From Io17-Chloro-G2 sp034420695 (GTDB taxonomy: Bacteria; Chloroflexota; Dehalococcoidia; Lucifugimonadales; UBA3495), in contig DAOULB010000014.1 of the NCBI GenBank assembly GCA_034420695.1, positions 1 through 64,000 on the forward strand: a stretch of 64,000 bases of DNA, in the 5' to 3' direction. Below the pieces are notes generated by a model. That model was given only the letters and a program-made list of their open reading frames with translations. It ran no database searches and was not told where the DNA came from. Positions 35,589 to 44,902 of the stretch are shown here, one piece after another; positions within the stretch are counted from its first letter, which is position 1; each line of letters begins with the position of its first letter. The translations under genes were made by a program, and so were the position numbers.

Positions 35589-35661
35589 AAAGCGCCGGCC
35601 GGAACCATGTCGGCAGGAGCATTGTGGGCATGACCATTGCCGGCATCACTACTGAAGGACG

Positions 35662-36888
35662 CTAGAGGCTCTGGCTCAGGGCCTCTTCGTCCACCCGGCT
35701 GATACGCAACTTCCTCAGCCTTCGCCCCAGTATCGACACCACCTCTATCCGCAAGCGATCGGTTGTCACGTAGTCCCCGGTCTGGGGTATCTTGCCTAGC
35801 GCCTGATAGACAAAGCCGCCTACCGTGTCGACCCCTTCCCTCTCCAGTCGGGTGTCAAACAGCTCTTCTATGCTGCTGGTGTGAATCCCCGCGTCCACCA
35901 GCACCGATCCTTCCCCTTGATGGATCACCTCGGACTCCCTCGTGCGGGAAAACTCGTCCTCTATCTCCCCCACGATTTCTTCCAGCAGGTCCTCCATGGT
36001 GACCAAGCCCTCGGTGCCCCCGTACTCGTCCACAACGATGGCCATCTGCTCTCCCCGGGTCTGGAAGTCCTGGAGCAGGTCGTCAAGACGCATGGTCTCC
36101 GGAATGAAGAAAGCGGGATGCAGCAGGTCTTTCAGTTCCGGCGCTTCCTTTTCGTCGGCCAGGGTCTTCAACACGTCCCGGGCATGCACTATTCCCACTA
36201 TCCGGTCTGACGTCTCCTCGAAGACGGGAAGGCGGCTGTGCCCGCTGTCGGCAATGAGAGTCGTTACGTCGTTCAAGGCAAGGCTCTGCTCCGCCGCTAC
36301 CATATCCAGGCGGGGAATCATAATCTCCCTAACGGTAGTCTCATCCAGCCGCACTATCGAGCGGAGCATTTCCCGGTCCCGCTGGTCAAGGTTGAACAGC
36401 TCCTCGTCGGTCAAGGCCGGCTCGTCCAAGTCGTCCGCCCCGTCGCCGATATTCCCTGGGATGCCTTTGTCTTCAACACCGGTGTTGTCCGTAGAATTCT
36501 CCCGGGATTCCCTTACCAAGTTCCTCGCCTCGTCGGCAAACCGGAGCCATCCCGTTGTCCAAGCCAGCCGGTGGGGAGACATGGCGGAAGCGGTCCGGTC
36601 GATCAAGAAAATGATGCAGAACAGCGCCAATCCCAGAACGGAGATTACCGGCCAGTTGGCGAGATCGAAGGAAAAAAACGCCGCGCCGGACAACACCACT
36701 GCAACAATGCATCCGTGACGCACCGATGCAAAGGCTCCAACAAGCCAGCGGGAACGCCTCCCCAAGCGGGTCGAAAGCGTGGCGTCTATGGCCGAGTGCT
36801 GGACCAGGCTAAGGTAAGAAAAAAGTAGTAGGAACCCGGCTAAAACTGGTAATGCGGGTAAGCTGTCTGTATCCAAAACCCATACCAC
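35662..36888 (-). CDS. Hemolysin-C/CorC-type CBS-domain membrane protein
   Basis: 408 residues. Four N-terminal hydrophobic helices resemble the CNNM/DUF21 domain. Then come an acidic linker (DDLDEPALTDEELFNL), a CBS pair starting TVREIMIPRLDMVAAE and continuing ADSGHSRLPVFEETSDRIVG, EYGGTEGLVTMEDLLEEIVGEIEDEF, and a C-terminal CorC_HlyC domain. Family members are implicated in magnesium/cobalt efflux regulated by nucleotide binding to the CBS domains. The membrane domain is shorter and more divergent than usual. Confidence 0.85.
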   Translation of the reverse strand: MVWVLDTDSLPALPVLAGFLLLFSYLSLVQHSAIDATLSTRLGRRSRWLVGAFASVRHGCIVAVVLSGAAFFSFDLANWPVISVLGLALFCIIFLIDRTASAMSPHRLAWTTGWLRFADEARNLVRESRENSTDNTGVEDKGIPGNIGDGADDLDEPALTDEELFNLDQRDREMLRSIVRLDETTVREIMIPRLDMVAAEQSLALNDVTTLIADSGHSRLPVFEETSDRIVGIVHARDVLKTLADEKEAPELKDLLHPAFFIPETMRLDDLLQDFQTRGEQMAIVVDEYGGTEGLVTMEDLLEEIVGEIEDEFSRTRESEVIHQGEGSVLVDAGIHTSSIEELFDTRLEREGVDTVGGFVYQALGKIPQTGDYVTTDRLRIEVVSILGRRLRKLRISRVDEEALSQSL

Positions 36889-36939
36889 CCCGGACGCAAT
36901 GGGTCTGGCCCATGAATGAGGGTGTACACACCCGGGATG

Positions 36940-38295
36940 TCAGTCGGCTTTATTGTGGCTTTCTACTAGTTTAGCAGGGACGCCAACCGCCAGTCTACCC
37001 GCTGGCACGTCTCTGGTAACCACCGCTCCCGCCCCGGTGGCCGCCCCGGCTCCCACCGAAACCGGCGCCACCAGCATGGTGTCGCACCCCACAAAAGCGT
37101 TTTCCCCCACCTCGGTACGGTGCTTGTCCTTCCCGTCGAAGTTGCAGGTAATCGTCCCCGCTCCCAAATTTGTGCCCGCTCCAATCGAAGCGTCCCCCAC
37201 GTAACCGAAGTGGCCCATAAGCACTCCCTGGCCCAAACGGCTCTCTTTCACCTCGGCAAAATTGCCCAAGTGAACGTTGCTTTCCAAGTATGAACCCGCA
37301 CGCAGATGGCTGTAGGGCCCTATGTCCACTTCGTCCTCCAGGGTAGCCTCTTCCAATGTGGAAGCCGTAACCCGGCACCTGTCCCCTAGACGGGAGTCAA
37401 CGATGGTGGTGTTGGGGCCGATTCGGCAATCCTCTCCTATGCGGGTAGAGCCCGACAGGGACGTGTTGGGCAGAATGACGGAATCCCGCCCGATCACCGC
37501 TTCGGCATCAATATAAACCGAGGAAGGGTCGGTAATGGTCACTCCGGCCAGCATCCAGTGTTCCCGGATGCGTTCCCGGAGCACGTTTTCGGCGATGGCC
37601 AACTGCACCCGGTCATTGACCCCGAAAGCCTCCGACGGGTCCTGGGCCGGCACCCCTTCGATGTCCACGTCCTGGCAGGCCCGGGCCGCCAGGGATGTGA
37701 GATATTTCTCCCCGCTGGAAGCTACTTGAACCTCCGGCAACTCTCGCTCCAGCCATGCCCGCTGAAAGCAGTAAGCTCCCACGTTCACTTCAGCACCGAA
37801 AAACTCTCCCCGGGTACTGTCCTGGGCCTCAACTATTCCGGTAACGTGCCCTGCCTCGTTGCGGGCTACCCGGCCCAAGTCCGGCGCGTAAACCCCTTCG
37901 GCCGTCAGCAGCGTCATCAGATTCTGCCGTTCCCGGTGCCGCTCCACCAAGACTTGCAACGACTCAGGCCGGATTAGGGGGGCATCGCCGTTTAATATCA
38001 CCACCTGGGAGCAATCATCGTCCACCAAGGGCAGGGCGCAGGCCGCTGCGTTACCGGTGCCCCGGGGTTCGGGTTGGACGGCGTAGGCAACACTGCTTCC
38101 CACCAGCCCTTCTATCGAAGACCGGTTGGTGGGAGACACCACAACGATAATTCGCTGCAGGCCCAAAGCCTGTAACAGTCCAATAGGGTAGGAAAGTATT
38201 GGCTTGCCGCAGAGTGGATGCAGAACCTTTGGAATGCGGGACTTCATCCGGGCCCCCTGCCCGGCGGCTAGAACAATTCCGGCCCACTGGTCCAT
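36940..38295 (-). CDS. glmU: Bifunctional GlmU (UDP-GlcNAc pyrophosphorylase / GlcN-1-P acetyltransferase)
   Basis: 451 residues. N-terminal nucleotidyltransferase with LAAGQGARMKS...PKVLHPLCGKP and QPEPRGTGNA. C-terminal left-handed beta-helix built of hexapeptide repeats with GHFGYVGDASIGAGTNLGAGTITCNFDGK, the acetyl-CoA domain signature. Makes UDP-N-acetylglucosamine for peptidoglycan and glycans. The start at 38295 has GAGGTG upstream and puts the pyrophosphorylase motif at the usual distance. Confidence 0.96.
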   Translation of the reverse strand: MDQWAGIVLAAGQGARMKSRIPKVLHPLCGKPILSYPIGLLQALGLQRIIVVVSPTNRSSIEGLVGSSVAYAVQPEPRGTGNAAACALPLVDDDCSQVVILNGDAPLIRPESLQVLVERHRERQNLMTLLTAEGVYAPDLGRVARNEAGHVTGIVEAQDSTRGEFFGAEVNVGAYCFQRAWLERELPEVQVASSGEKYLTSLAARACQDVDIEGVPAQDPSEAFGVNDRVQLAIAENVLRERIREHWMLAGVTITDPSSVYIDAEAVIGRDSVILPNTSLSGSTRIGEDCRIGPNTTIVDSRLGDRCRVTASTLEEATLEDEVDIGPYSHLRAGSYLESNVHLGNFAEVKESRLGQGVLMGHFGYVGDASIGAGTNLGAGTITCNFDGKDKHRTEVGENAFVGCDTMLVAPVSVGAGAATGAGAVVTRDVPAGRLAVGVPAKLVESHNKAD

Positions 38296-38356
38296 TGCGG
38301 CACCTCGTAATACGAGCATTCGATGGGCAGCCACTGAATACTCACTTTCCAGCCCA

Positions 38357-38362
38357 ATTATA
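38357..38362 (-). promoter_or_regulatory. Candidate -10 element for glmU
   Basis: Reverse-strand TATAAT about 62 bases before the glmU ATG; -35 not clear. Confidence 0.35.
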
Positions 38363-38504
38363 GCAACCGTCTATTTCGCTGGCCTGCCAAGATGGCCCGG
38401 CGTTGACAAGCCCAAGCAGCAACAGCACAATTGGCCGCATCAAGGATAAGCGCTCCTTCCGGTTTATCACTTGGCCCGCGGACTCTGCTTGGAGTTGCCA
38501 CAAC

Positions 38505-39920
38505 ATGCAAAACCAGGAAATACCTTTCCTGACAGCCTTCGAACTGTCCGGCCTCATACGCACTGGGGAGGTTTCCCCGGTTGAGGCAACTCAAGCCTAT
38601 TTGGACCGGATAGAACAGGTCGACGCCCAGCTCAACTCCTACATCACCGTTTGCGCCGAGCAAGCCCTGGCCCAAGCCAGGCAGGCCGAGCAGGACATTG
38701 CCGCCGGACGGTACAAGGGGCCGATGCACGGGGTTCCCGTGGCGGTGAAAGACCAGTTCTGGACCAAGGGAATACTTACCACCGCCGGCTCCAACATTCT
38801 GAGGGACTTCATCCCGGAAGAAGACGCCGCCGTCATCTCCAATCTCTACAACGCCGGCGCCGTTCTGTTGGGCAAGCTCAACATGAGCGAATACGCCATG
38901 GGTGACGCCTTCCATCACCCCTACGGAAGGCCCCGCAACCCCTGGGATTTGACCCGCAACCCCGGTACCTCCAGCAGCGGTTCCGGCGCCGCCACCGCCG
39001 CCTTCCTCTGTGCAACCTCCTTGGGAGAAGACACCGGCGGCTCCATCAGGGGCCCCGCTGCCTTCTGCGGGCTGACCGGCATCCGGCCTACCTGGGGACG
39101 AGTCAGCCGCTACGGTATGTTGGGTTCCTCCTGGTCCATGGACATCGGCGGGCCGATCTCCCGGACGGTGCCCGACTGCGCTATGACCCTCGGAGCCATC
39201 GCCGGTTACGACCCCAGGGACCCTTACACCTGGGACGTGCCGGTGCCCGACTACTTGGCAGCCCTGACCGGCGAAGTTGGAGACTTGAAAGTGGGTGTGG
39301 TGCAGGAACGTGTGCACACGGATGCTGTGGACTCGGCTATCCGGGAAGGCGTGGTCAGGGCCATTTCGGTGCTGGGCGAACTCGGCGCCAGCGTCAGGGA
39401 CGTGTCAATCCCTCTCATTGAGCAGTCAGCCGCCATTTCCACCGCCACGATCTGGGCCGACGCCGCCTATGTCCACCGCCGGGGAATTGAAGAACACTTG
39501 GACCAGTACGACCACAACAATAGGGTGCGCCTGTTGGCTGGAAGCGTCATGCCGGCCCAGGCTCAGCAGAAGGCCGCCCGCCTCCGTCAAATGTTGCGCC
39601 AACAGATCCTGGAAGCTTTGGACGAGGTTGACGTGCTGGTCATGCCCACCTCGTCCATCCCGGCGTCGCCCCTCCCCACCCACGACGGCCTAGGCAGCAA
39701 GGAAGAACTGCTGGAGAGTTTTGCCGGGCGGCGCAGCTTCACCGCTCCCTTTAATCTGGCCAGCCTTCCGGCGTTGTCGGTGGGCTGCGGCTTCACCCCG
39801 CAAAACCTTCCCATCGGCCTCCAACTGGCTGGAAAGCCCTTTTCCGAAGCCACCCTCTTCCGCCTGGCCGACGCCTACCAGCGGGCCACGGACTGGCATA
39901 CCCGGAAACCTCCAATCTAG
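38505..39920 (+). CDS. Amidase-signature hydrolase (1)
   Basis: 471 residues. The Ser-cisSer-Lys triad is visible: Lys82 (VAVKDQ), a cis-Ser in GTSSSGSG at 156-158 and the nucleophile Ser180 in DTGGSIRGPA. Hydrolyses amides; the family spans GatA, nitrile-derived amides and carbamates. No gatC/gatB neighbours, so a catabolic amidase is likelier than GatA. Start at 38505 with GGAG 13 bases upstream; the longer frame upstream is unlike the family. Confidence 0.9.
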   Translation: MQNQEIPFLTAFELSGLIRTGEVSPVEATQAYLDRIEQVDAQLNSYITVCAEQALAQARQAEQDIAAGRYKGPMHGVPVAVKDQFWTKGILTTAGSNILRDFIPEEDAAVISNLYNAGAVLLGKLNMSEYAMGDAFHHPYGRPRNPWDLTRNPGTSSSGSGAATAAFLCATSLGEDTGGSIRGPAAFCGLTGIRPTWGRVSRYGMLGSSWSMDIGGPISRTVPDCAMTLGAIAGYDPRDPYTWDVPVPDYLAALTGEVGDLKVGVVQERVHTDAVDSAIREGVVRAISVLGELGASVRDVSIPLIEQSAAISTATIWADAAYVHRRGIEEHLDQYDHNNRVRLLAGSVMPAQAQQKAARLRQMLRQQILEALDEVDVLVMPTSSIPASPLPTHDGLGSKEELLESFAGRRSFTAPFNLASLPALSVGCGFTPQNLPIGLQLAGKPFSEATLFRLADAYQRATDWHTRKPPI

Positions 39921-40002
39921 CGGCACGCCGTGCAATGCATCTTTCCCGGGCTGACCGGCCTGCCCCAAAAAGTCCTCGGAATTCTCAACTGCAGGTGTAG
40001 TA

Positions 40003-41373
40003 ATGGTAGAACCCTGCGACCTGTCTCTATCTGAATCGGCCTACCGCATCGCCGTCGGTGAGCTTTCCCCCGTTGACCTGGTGGAATCCCTCCTGCAACG
40101 GATAGAAGCCCTTGAGCCGGCCCTCCATGCCTGGGTGTACTTGGACCGTGAAGCCGTGCTGTCCGAGGCTAAAGCCAAGGCCCTGGAGATTTCTTCGGCC
40201 CGCCGTCCCGTGGGCCCCCTCCACGGCGTGCCGATAGGCTTGAAGGACATCTACTACACTGAAGGCGTCCCCACCACGGCCTGCTCCAAGCTCTATGCCA
40301 GCTTCGTCCCTGATTACGACGGGACCACCGTCGCCCTCCTGAGAAACGCCGGGGCCATCATGCTGGGCAAGACCGTCACCACCGAGTTTGCCTGCATGGA
40401 CCCGTCGCCCACCTTGAATCCCTGGAACCCCGAACACACTCCCGGCGGCTCCAGCAGCGGGTCGGCGGTGGCAGTGGCGGCTCGCATGTGCGCAGCGGCC
40501 CTGGGCTCCCAGACCGTCGGTTCGGTGCTCCGGCCCGCCTCCTACAACGGTGTTGTTGGCCTCAAGCCCACCTACGGGCGGGTGAGCCGCTACGGCATAG
40601 TCCCCGTGAGCTGGTCCCTGGACACCGCCGGATGGATGACCCGCACCGTCGAAGACGCAGCCCTGCTGCTCAACATCATGGCTGGTGCCGACTCCAGGGA
40701 CCCGGTGGCATCCACGCTTCCGGCTGAAAACTATCTGGCGGCCTTGGACGCTCCTCCCCCCTTCCATATTGGAGTCCTGGGAGGATATTTCGAAGAGAAC
40801 GCCGACGCCGAGACCCGTGCCCACACCCGCCAAATGGTGGACAACCTGAGCGCCGCCGGGGCGGTCATCGAGGAAATCTCTCCCTCGGAAAGCGTGAACA
40901 CCGCCTGGGAAGACCAGCGCATTATCATGGCTGTAGAAGGCGCCGCCTTTCACGAGCCCATGTACCGAACCAGGGCCGGCGACTACCAGCCGCAGTTGCG
41001 GGAGATGATCCGATCGGGCCTGGAAATCGATTCCGTCACCTACTCCCGTGCATTGGAAAGGCGCCTGACCTTCATCGCCGATATGGCTCGCGCCGCTGCA
41101 CAGGTCGATGTTCTGCTGACCCCTTCCACTCCAACCCCCGCCTTGGCCAACTTGACCAACACCGGAAACCCCATGTTCCAAGGACCATGGACTTCCTGCG
41201 GGATACCGGCCATCACCATTCCCTCCGGGCTGGCGGCCAGCGGCCTTCCCTTCGGTCTGCAACTAGCCGCCGGCCACTACCAGGAAGCCCGTTTGCTGGC
41301 GGCAGCCGCCTGGTGCGAATCGGTCCTGGATGTTTCTCTCACGCCCCCGGCGGTCGGTGGAGCCAGCAACTAA
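40003..41373 (+). CDS. Amidase-signature hydrolase (2), altered nucleophile loop
   Basis: 456 residues. Lys81 (GLKDIYY), cis-Ser in TPGGSSSGSAVAVAA and Ser174 are present, but the nucleophile loop reads GSQTVGSVLRPA where most relatives, including the amidase at 42.8 kb, have TGGS. The glycine before the catalytic pair is thus a valine, which may alter geometry or specificity. Otherwise close to the third amidase throughout. Starts 82 bases after amidase 1 on the same strand. Confidence 0.88.
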   Translation: MVEPCDLSLSESAYRIAVGELSPVDLVESLLQRIEALEPALHAWVYLDREAVLSEAKAKALEISSARRPVGPLHGVPIGLKDIYYTEGVPTTACSKLYASFVPDYDGTTVALLRNAGAIMLGKTVTTEFACMDPSPTLNPWNPEHTPGGSSSGSAVAVAARMCAAALGSQTVGSVLRPASYNGVVGLKPTYGRVSRYGIVPVSWSLDTAGWMTRTVEDAALLLNIMAGADSRDPVASTLPAENYLAALDAPPPFHIGVLGGYFEENADAETRAHTRQMVDNLSAAGAVIEEISPSESVNTAWEDQRIIMAVEGAAFHEPMYRTRAGDYQPQLREMIRSGLEIDSVTYSRALERRLTFIADMARAAAQVDVLLTPSTPTPALANLTNTGNPMFQGPWTSCGIPAITIPSGLAASGLPFGLQLAAGHYQEARLLAAAAWCESVLDVSLTPPAVGGASN

Positions 41374-41415
41374 TAGACCGACACCTTAGCCTACACCTTA
41401 GAATTGAGGGCTAAT

Positions 41416-41440
41416 GTAGGGGCGGGTTTGAAACCCGCCC
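41416..41440. repeat. Palindromic repeat, copy B
   Basis: Contains GTAGGGGCGGGTTTGAAACC as in copy A at 31.5 kb; the pairing arms here are GGGCGGGTTT (41420-41429) and 41431-41440. Lies between the amidase and the cyclase-family gene. Confidence 0.8.
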
Positions 41441-41504
41441 TCCCGCCGTAGCATTAACCATCAGTTCAAAATGTTGGACTAATAGACTGGAACAGGAGAA
41501 AGCC

Positions 41505-42452
41505 ATGCAGCCCGGCATACCGAGCGAGCAAGAAGTCCTGGGTTATTTCGACTCTTTGTCCAATTGGGGAAGGTGGGGGGAAGACGACCAGCTTGGCACC
41601 CCCAACCTGATAACCGCTGCTAAGACGAAGTCCGCCTTGGCGACCGTGCAGGAGGGAACGACCATAACCCTCTCCCGCACCATCAGCTTCGACCCCAGTG
41701 TCGATGCTCCCACCCCGCCGGTTCACTACATGGTTGAGAGCGGAGAAGGCTGGGCCAGCGGCGACAAGGTCTCCGTCCGTCCCTACGCTGTAGCCATGGA
41801 CTACTTCGGCATGGTCTTTCACGGCACCACCATCACCCACATCGACAGCCTTTCTCACTTCTTCTGGGAGGGCAAGACCTACAACGGCAAGCCGGCCCAC
41901 ATGGTGTCCACCAGCATGGGGGCAACGGTCGGTTCCGTCGACGAAGCCAGGAACGGCATCATTACCCGCGGCGTTCTGGTTGACGTCCCGATGCTCCGGG
42001 GCATCGATTGGGTCGAGCGGGGTGAAGGAGTTCTACCCGAGGACATCCTTGCCGCAGAGAGCCGCTGCGGTTTCCAGGTAGAGGAGGGCGACCTGCTCTT
42101 GATTCGTACCGGCCAGTTGCACCGGCGCAACGTGGAAGGTCCAGTCGAGCGGGCCCGCGGTTCCACCGCCTGTCAAGCGGCCTGCCTGCCCCTGTTCCAC
42201 CACCGCGGCATCGCCATGCTGGGGTCCGACACCGGCAATGACGTCAACCCTCCCCAGTACGAAAGAGTCCCCAGCCCCATCCACCAAGTCGGCATCACTG
42301 CCATGGGCCTCTGGATTCTGGATAACGCCAACCTGGAAGACGTAGCCCAAGCCTGCCGCGAGCGCAACCGCTGGGAATTCCTCGTGTTAATCGGCCCCCT
42401 GCGCCTCCACAACGCCACCGGCTCCCCCGTAAACCCCATAGCCGTGTTTTAG
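41505..42452 (+). CDS. Cyclase-family (kynurenine-formamidase-like) metal hydrolase
   Basis: 315 residues. HGTTITHIDSLSHFFW matches the family HGTHxDxPxH-type metal-binding signature, with His, His and Asp as ligands; a later GSDTGND and a His-containing PSPIHQVGI complete the cleft. Relatives hydrolyse N-formylkynurenine, isatin or other cyclic imides. A GAACAGGAGAAAGCC site precedes the ATG. Fits the local amide-hydrolysing theme. Confidence 0.88.
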   Translation: MQPGIPSEQEVLGYFDSLSNWGRWGEDDQLGTPNLITAAKTKSALATVQEGTTITLSRTISFDPSVDAPTPPVHYMVESGEGWASGDKVSVRPYAVAMDYFGMVFHGTTITHIDSLSHFFWEGKTYNGKPAHMVSTSMGATVGSVDEARNGIITRGVLVDVPMLRGIDWVERGEGVLPEDILAAESRCGFQVEEGDLLLIRTGQLHRRNVEGPVERARGSTACQAACLPLFHHRGIAMLGSDTGNDVNPPQYERVPSPIHQVGITAMGLWILDNANLEDVAQACRERNRWEFLVLIGPLRLHNATGSPVNPIAVF

Positions 42453-42519
42453 GCTAGACTCAAGGGGGGCAGCCAAGTCTCCGTCGCCTCACACTTCCGG
42501 CCCTAAAGAGGTCATTCCC

Positions 42520-42735
42520 ATGGAAGTCACTTACGACTCTGAAGTAGATATTCTCTCCATTGTCTTGGACGTAAGAAAGACGAAGCAATCGACGGAAATC
42601 CTGCCGGGCGTGGTCGTGGACCTTGACCACGAGGACAGTATTATCGCCTTTGAAATTCTTGACGCCCGAAAGATAACAGATCTTTCCCAAGTAAAAGTTG
42701 CGGTCTCCCGCCCGTCGGAGTTCGTCCAGCCCTGA
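42520..42735 (+). CDS. DUF2283 domain small protein
   Basis: 71 residues covering the whole DUF2283 domain: YDSEVDILSIVLDVR, then GVVVDLDHEDSIIAFEILDAR. Function unknown; often found as a solitary small gene or near toxin-antitoxin loci. AGAGGT precedes the start. Confidence 0.85.
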   Translation: MEVTYDSEVDILSIVLDVRKTKQSTEILPGVVVDLDHEDSIIAFEILDARKITDLSQVKVAVSRPSEFVQP

Positions 42736-42821
42736 CTATGGAGGTACACGACCGCGAACGCATTTTGGGTAGCTTCGCTGAGGCTGTGCCAGCCAAGAAC
42801 TAACAGCGTGGAATTGAATTG

Positions 42822-44180
42822 CTAAGGAAACTCCGGAGGCCCCAGTTCCACTCCCAAGACACCCTCGCACCACTGGGCAACCCCCAGCAACCGCCCCTCT
42901 TCCCAAGGCGGCGCGGCCAGTTGGACCGCCAAGGGCAGCCCTTCCGGGCTTAAGCCCGATGGCAGCACCACGGTTGGAAGCCCGGCGGAGGTCCAAGGAG
43001 ACTGGAAAGCGGCATCGCCGGTGGTATTCAGGTCCCGGGGCGCCGGGGCCGGCACAGCCGGGGTCAACACGGCGTCAACGCCCGCCATCATCTCCACCAT
43101 GTCCCGGCGGAAGACCCGCCTCAGCCGTTGGGCATTGAGATAGTCCACCCCGCAGACAAGGGCGCCCGTTTCGATGTTAGCCCTGATTCTTGGACCATAC
43201 TCGTCTGCCCTGTCCCGGAACGTATCCCAGTGAAAGGCGGCGCATTCCACGTTCATCACGATGCGCTGGCAACTGTGGGCCGTAGCGAAACTGGCGGGCA
43301 GTTCCACCTCTTCCACTTCTGCCCCGGCTTGGGCCAACCGTTGAGCGGTCTCGGTGGTGTGGCTCCAAACCTCTTCTGTAGCGTGTTCTTTGAAGAACCC
43401 TCCCAACAGGCCGATGCGGGGCACCCTTTGGTAGCCTGCTGCTTGGGCAGCAAAGTCCGGGACCGGCTGCTCGGCGGAACCTGGGTCCTTGGGATCGTAA
43501 CCCGCCATGGCCTCGAGCATGACCGCCGCATCCTCCACCGTCCTGACCAGGATGCCCACCGTATCCAGCGACCAGCTAACCGGCACTACGCCGTGGCGGC
43601 TGATGCGCCCGTAAGTCGGCTTGAGCCCCACGATCCCGTTGTACGCCGCGGGACGGCAGGTTGAGCCGCCGGTCTGGGAACCCAAGGCGGCAGCGCACAT
43701 CCGGGCCGCCACCGCCACCGATGAGCCGCTGCTGGAGCCCCCCGGGGTGTGGGCCGGGTTCCAGGGGTTCACGGTGGGAGATGGGTCGGAAGTGGCGAAC
43801 TCTGTGGTTACCGCCTTCCCCAGTATGATGCCGCCGGCCGCCTTTATCCTGGCAACGCAATCCGCGTCGTAGCCGGGAACGAAGTCGGCGTAAATCCTGG
43901 AGCACGCTGTGGTCTTCATGCCCGCAGTGTAGAAGATGTCCTTGAGGCCAACCGGCACCCCGTGTAACGGCCCGGTGGGCCCGCCACTTTGCAGTTGACG
44001 TTCCCGCTCCCTGGCCTCGCTGCGTACCCCTTCCCGGTCAATGGTCACCCACGCCTGCAACGACGGCTCCAAGGCGTCGATGCGCTGGAGGAGACTCTCG
44101 GCCATCTCCACCGGCGACAGGTTCCCCTCCCGCATTTCCCGGGCAGCTTGGGCTATCGTCAATTCGTATGGCTGCGGCAA
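42822..44180 (-). CDS. Amidase-signature hydrolase (3)
   Basis: 452 residues from a TTG at 44180, chosen because GGAGG sits at correct spacing; an upstream ATG frame is not family-like. Lys in VGLKDIFY, cis-Ser in TPGGSSSGSSVAVAA and the nucleophile in GSQTGGSTCRPA are intact. Close paralogue of amidase 2. A small acidic gene with features of AtzG/GatC subunits lies just upstream on the same strand, suggesting a two-subunit amidase like AtzE-AtzG. Confidence 0.9.
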   Translation of the reverse strand: MPQPYELTIAQAAREMREGNLSPVEMAESLLQRIDALEPSLQAWVTIDREGVRSEARERERQLQSGGPTGPLHGVPVGLKDIFYTAGMKTTACSRIYADFVPGYDADCVARIKAAGGIILGKAVTTEFATSDPSPTVNPWNPAHTPGGSSSGSSVAVAARMCAAALGSQTGGSTCRPAAYNGIVGLKPTYGRISRHGVVPVSWSLDTVGILVRTVEDAAVMLEAMAGYDPKDPGSAEQPVPDFAAQAAGYQRVPRIGLLGGFFKEHATEEVWSHTTETAQRLAQAGAEVEEVELPASFATAHSCQRIVMNVECAAFHWDTFRDRADEYGPRIRANIETGALVCGVDYLNAQRLRRVFRRDMVEMMAGVDAVLTPAVPAPAPRDLNTTGDAAFQSPWTSAGLPTVVLPSGLSPEGLPLAVQLAAPPWEEGRLLGVAQWCEGVLGVELGPPEFP

Positions 44181-44277
44181 CTTGCCTCCTGCGGTTCCCT
44201 CTGAACAGCGGAAAATACCGGAAGCCCGGCCAAGCTCCGGGCATAACACTTACTGTCTATAGGTTGCTGCCTATCGG

Positions 44278-44457
44278 TTACTGGTAGAAGCCGGGTTCGA
44301 CCTCGGCATCGGGGATGGAATGGCGCACTTCCCATACCTGCCGGGCCGTATCTTGCAGCGGACCGGTCAACTCTGCGGCCCTGGCGTCGCCCCAAAGTCC
44401 ATTTGCGCGCCGGGTCAACTCTTCCAGGATATGTTCTACGGTTTCTTCCTCGGCCAT
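44278..44457 (-). CDS. Possible AtzG/GatC-like small amidase subunit
   Basis: 59 residues from ATG 44457 (GGGAGTTGGG upstream). Two helices (TVEHILEELTRRANGL, LTGPLQDTARQVWEVRHSI) followed by an extended tail PDAEVEPGFYQ, the layout of AtzG and GatC, whose tails wrap round the amidase. It lies 97 bases before amidase 3 in the same orientation. Similarity is by pattern only; a plain hypothetical is the alternative. Confidence 0.55.
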   Translation of the reverse strand: MAEEETVEHILEELTRRANGLWGDARAAELTGPLQDTARQVWEVRHSIPDAEVEPGFYQ

Positions 44458-44902
44458 TGGCCCAACTCCCGGCTGGTGTCCCGCGGATTGTAGTGCAGGG
44501 CAACCTTGTCTATCAACCATTCGACTATGAGTACAGATCTGTTGTCTGCCCGCTCCAGCATCCTTAAACGGTTGAAGAGCGCCGCTGCCCATCACTTGCT
44601 GACACTCGCCCCTTCCAATGTGAGAGAACTCCCCTGTACCATGGCTAATAGTAATCGTTGCCCCGAAACAAATTCTGCCGTATCTGGGCCAAACCGGCCT
44701 TCCTTCCTCGGCAGGGATGCGGAAAATGGTGGGGATTCTGAACTCTAAATCCTCACTCCAGTCACAGAGTGAGAGGAAATGGGAGCAATTGAAAGGGAAG
44801 TAAGAAATATCGGCCCCTGAATCTCGCTAAGAGGGAAGCCTCGCTTTGCTTTCGGGCGGGTTTGGGTTAACATCGAGGCAGACAAACCGTGAGGAGTTTA
44901 TC
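44458..44902. other. Divergent intergenic region
   Basis: About 445 bases between the small subunit and the NHL protein. The open frame at 44506-44748 has no ribosome binding site and unlikely composition. No hairpin or RNA signature seen. Confidence 0.5.

Noticed and set aside
40027..41262. 411-codon minus-strand frame
   Set aside because: Antisense to amidase 2, which has full family signatures.
44506..44748. 80-codon plus-strand frame
   Set aside because: No ribosome binding site and low-complexity composition unlike neighbouring proteins.
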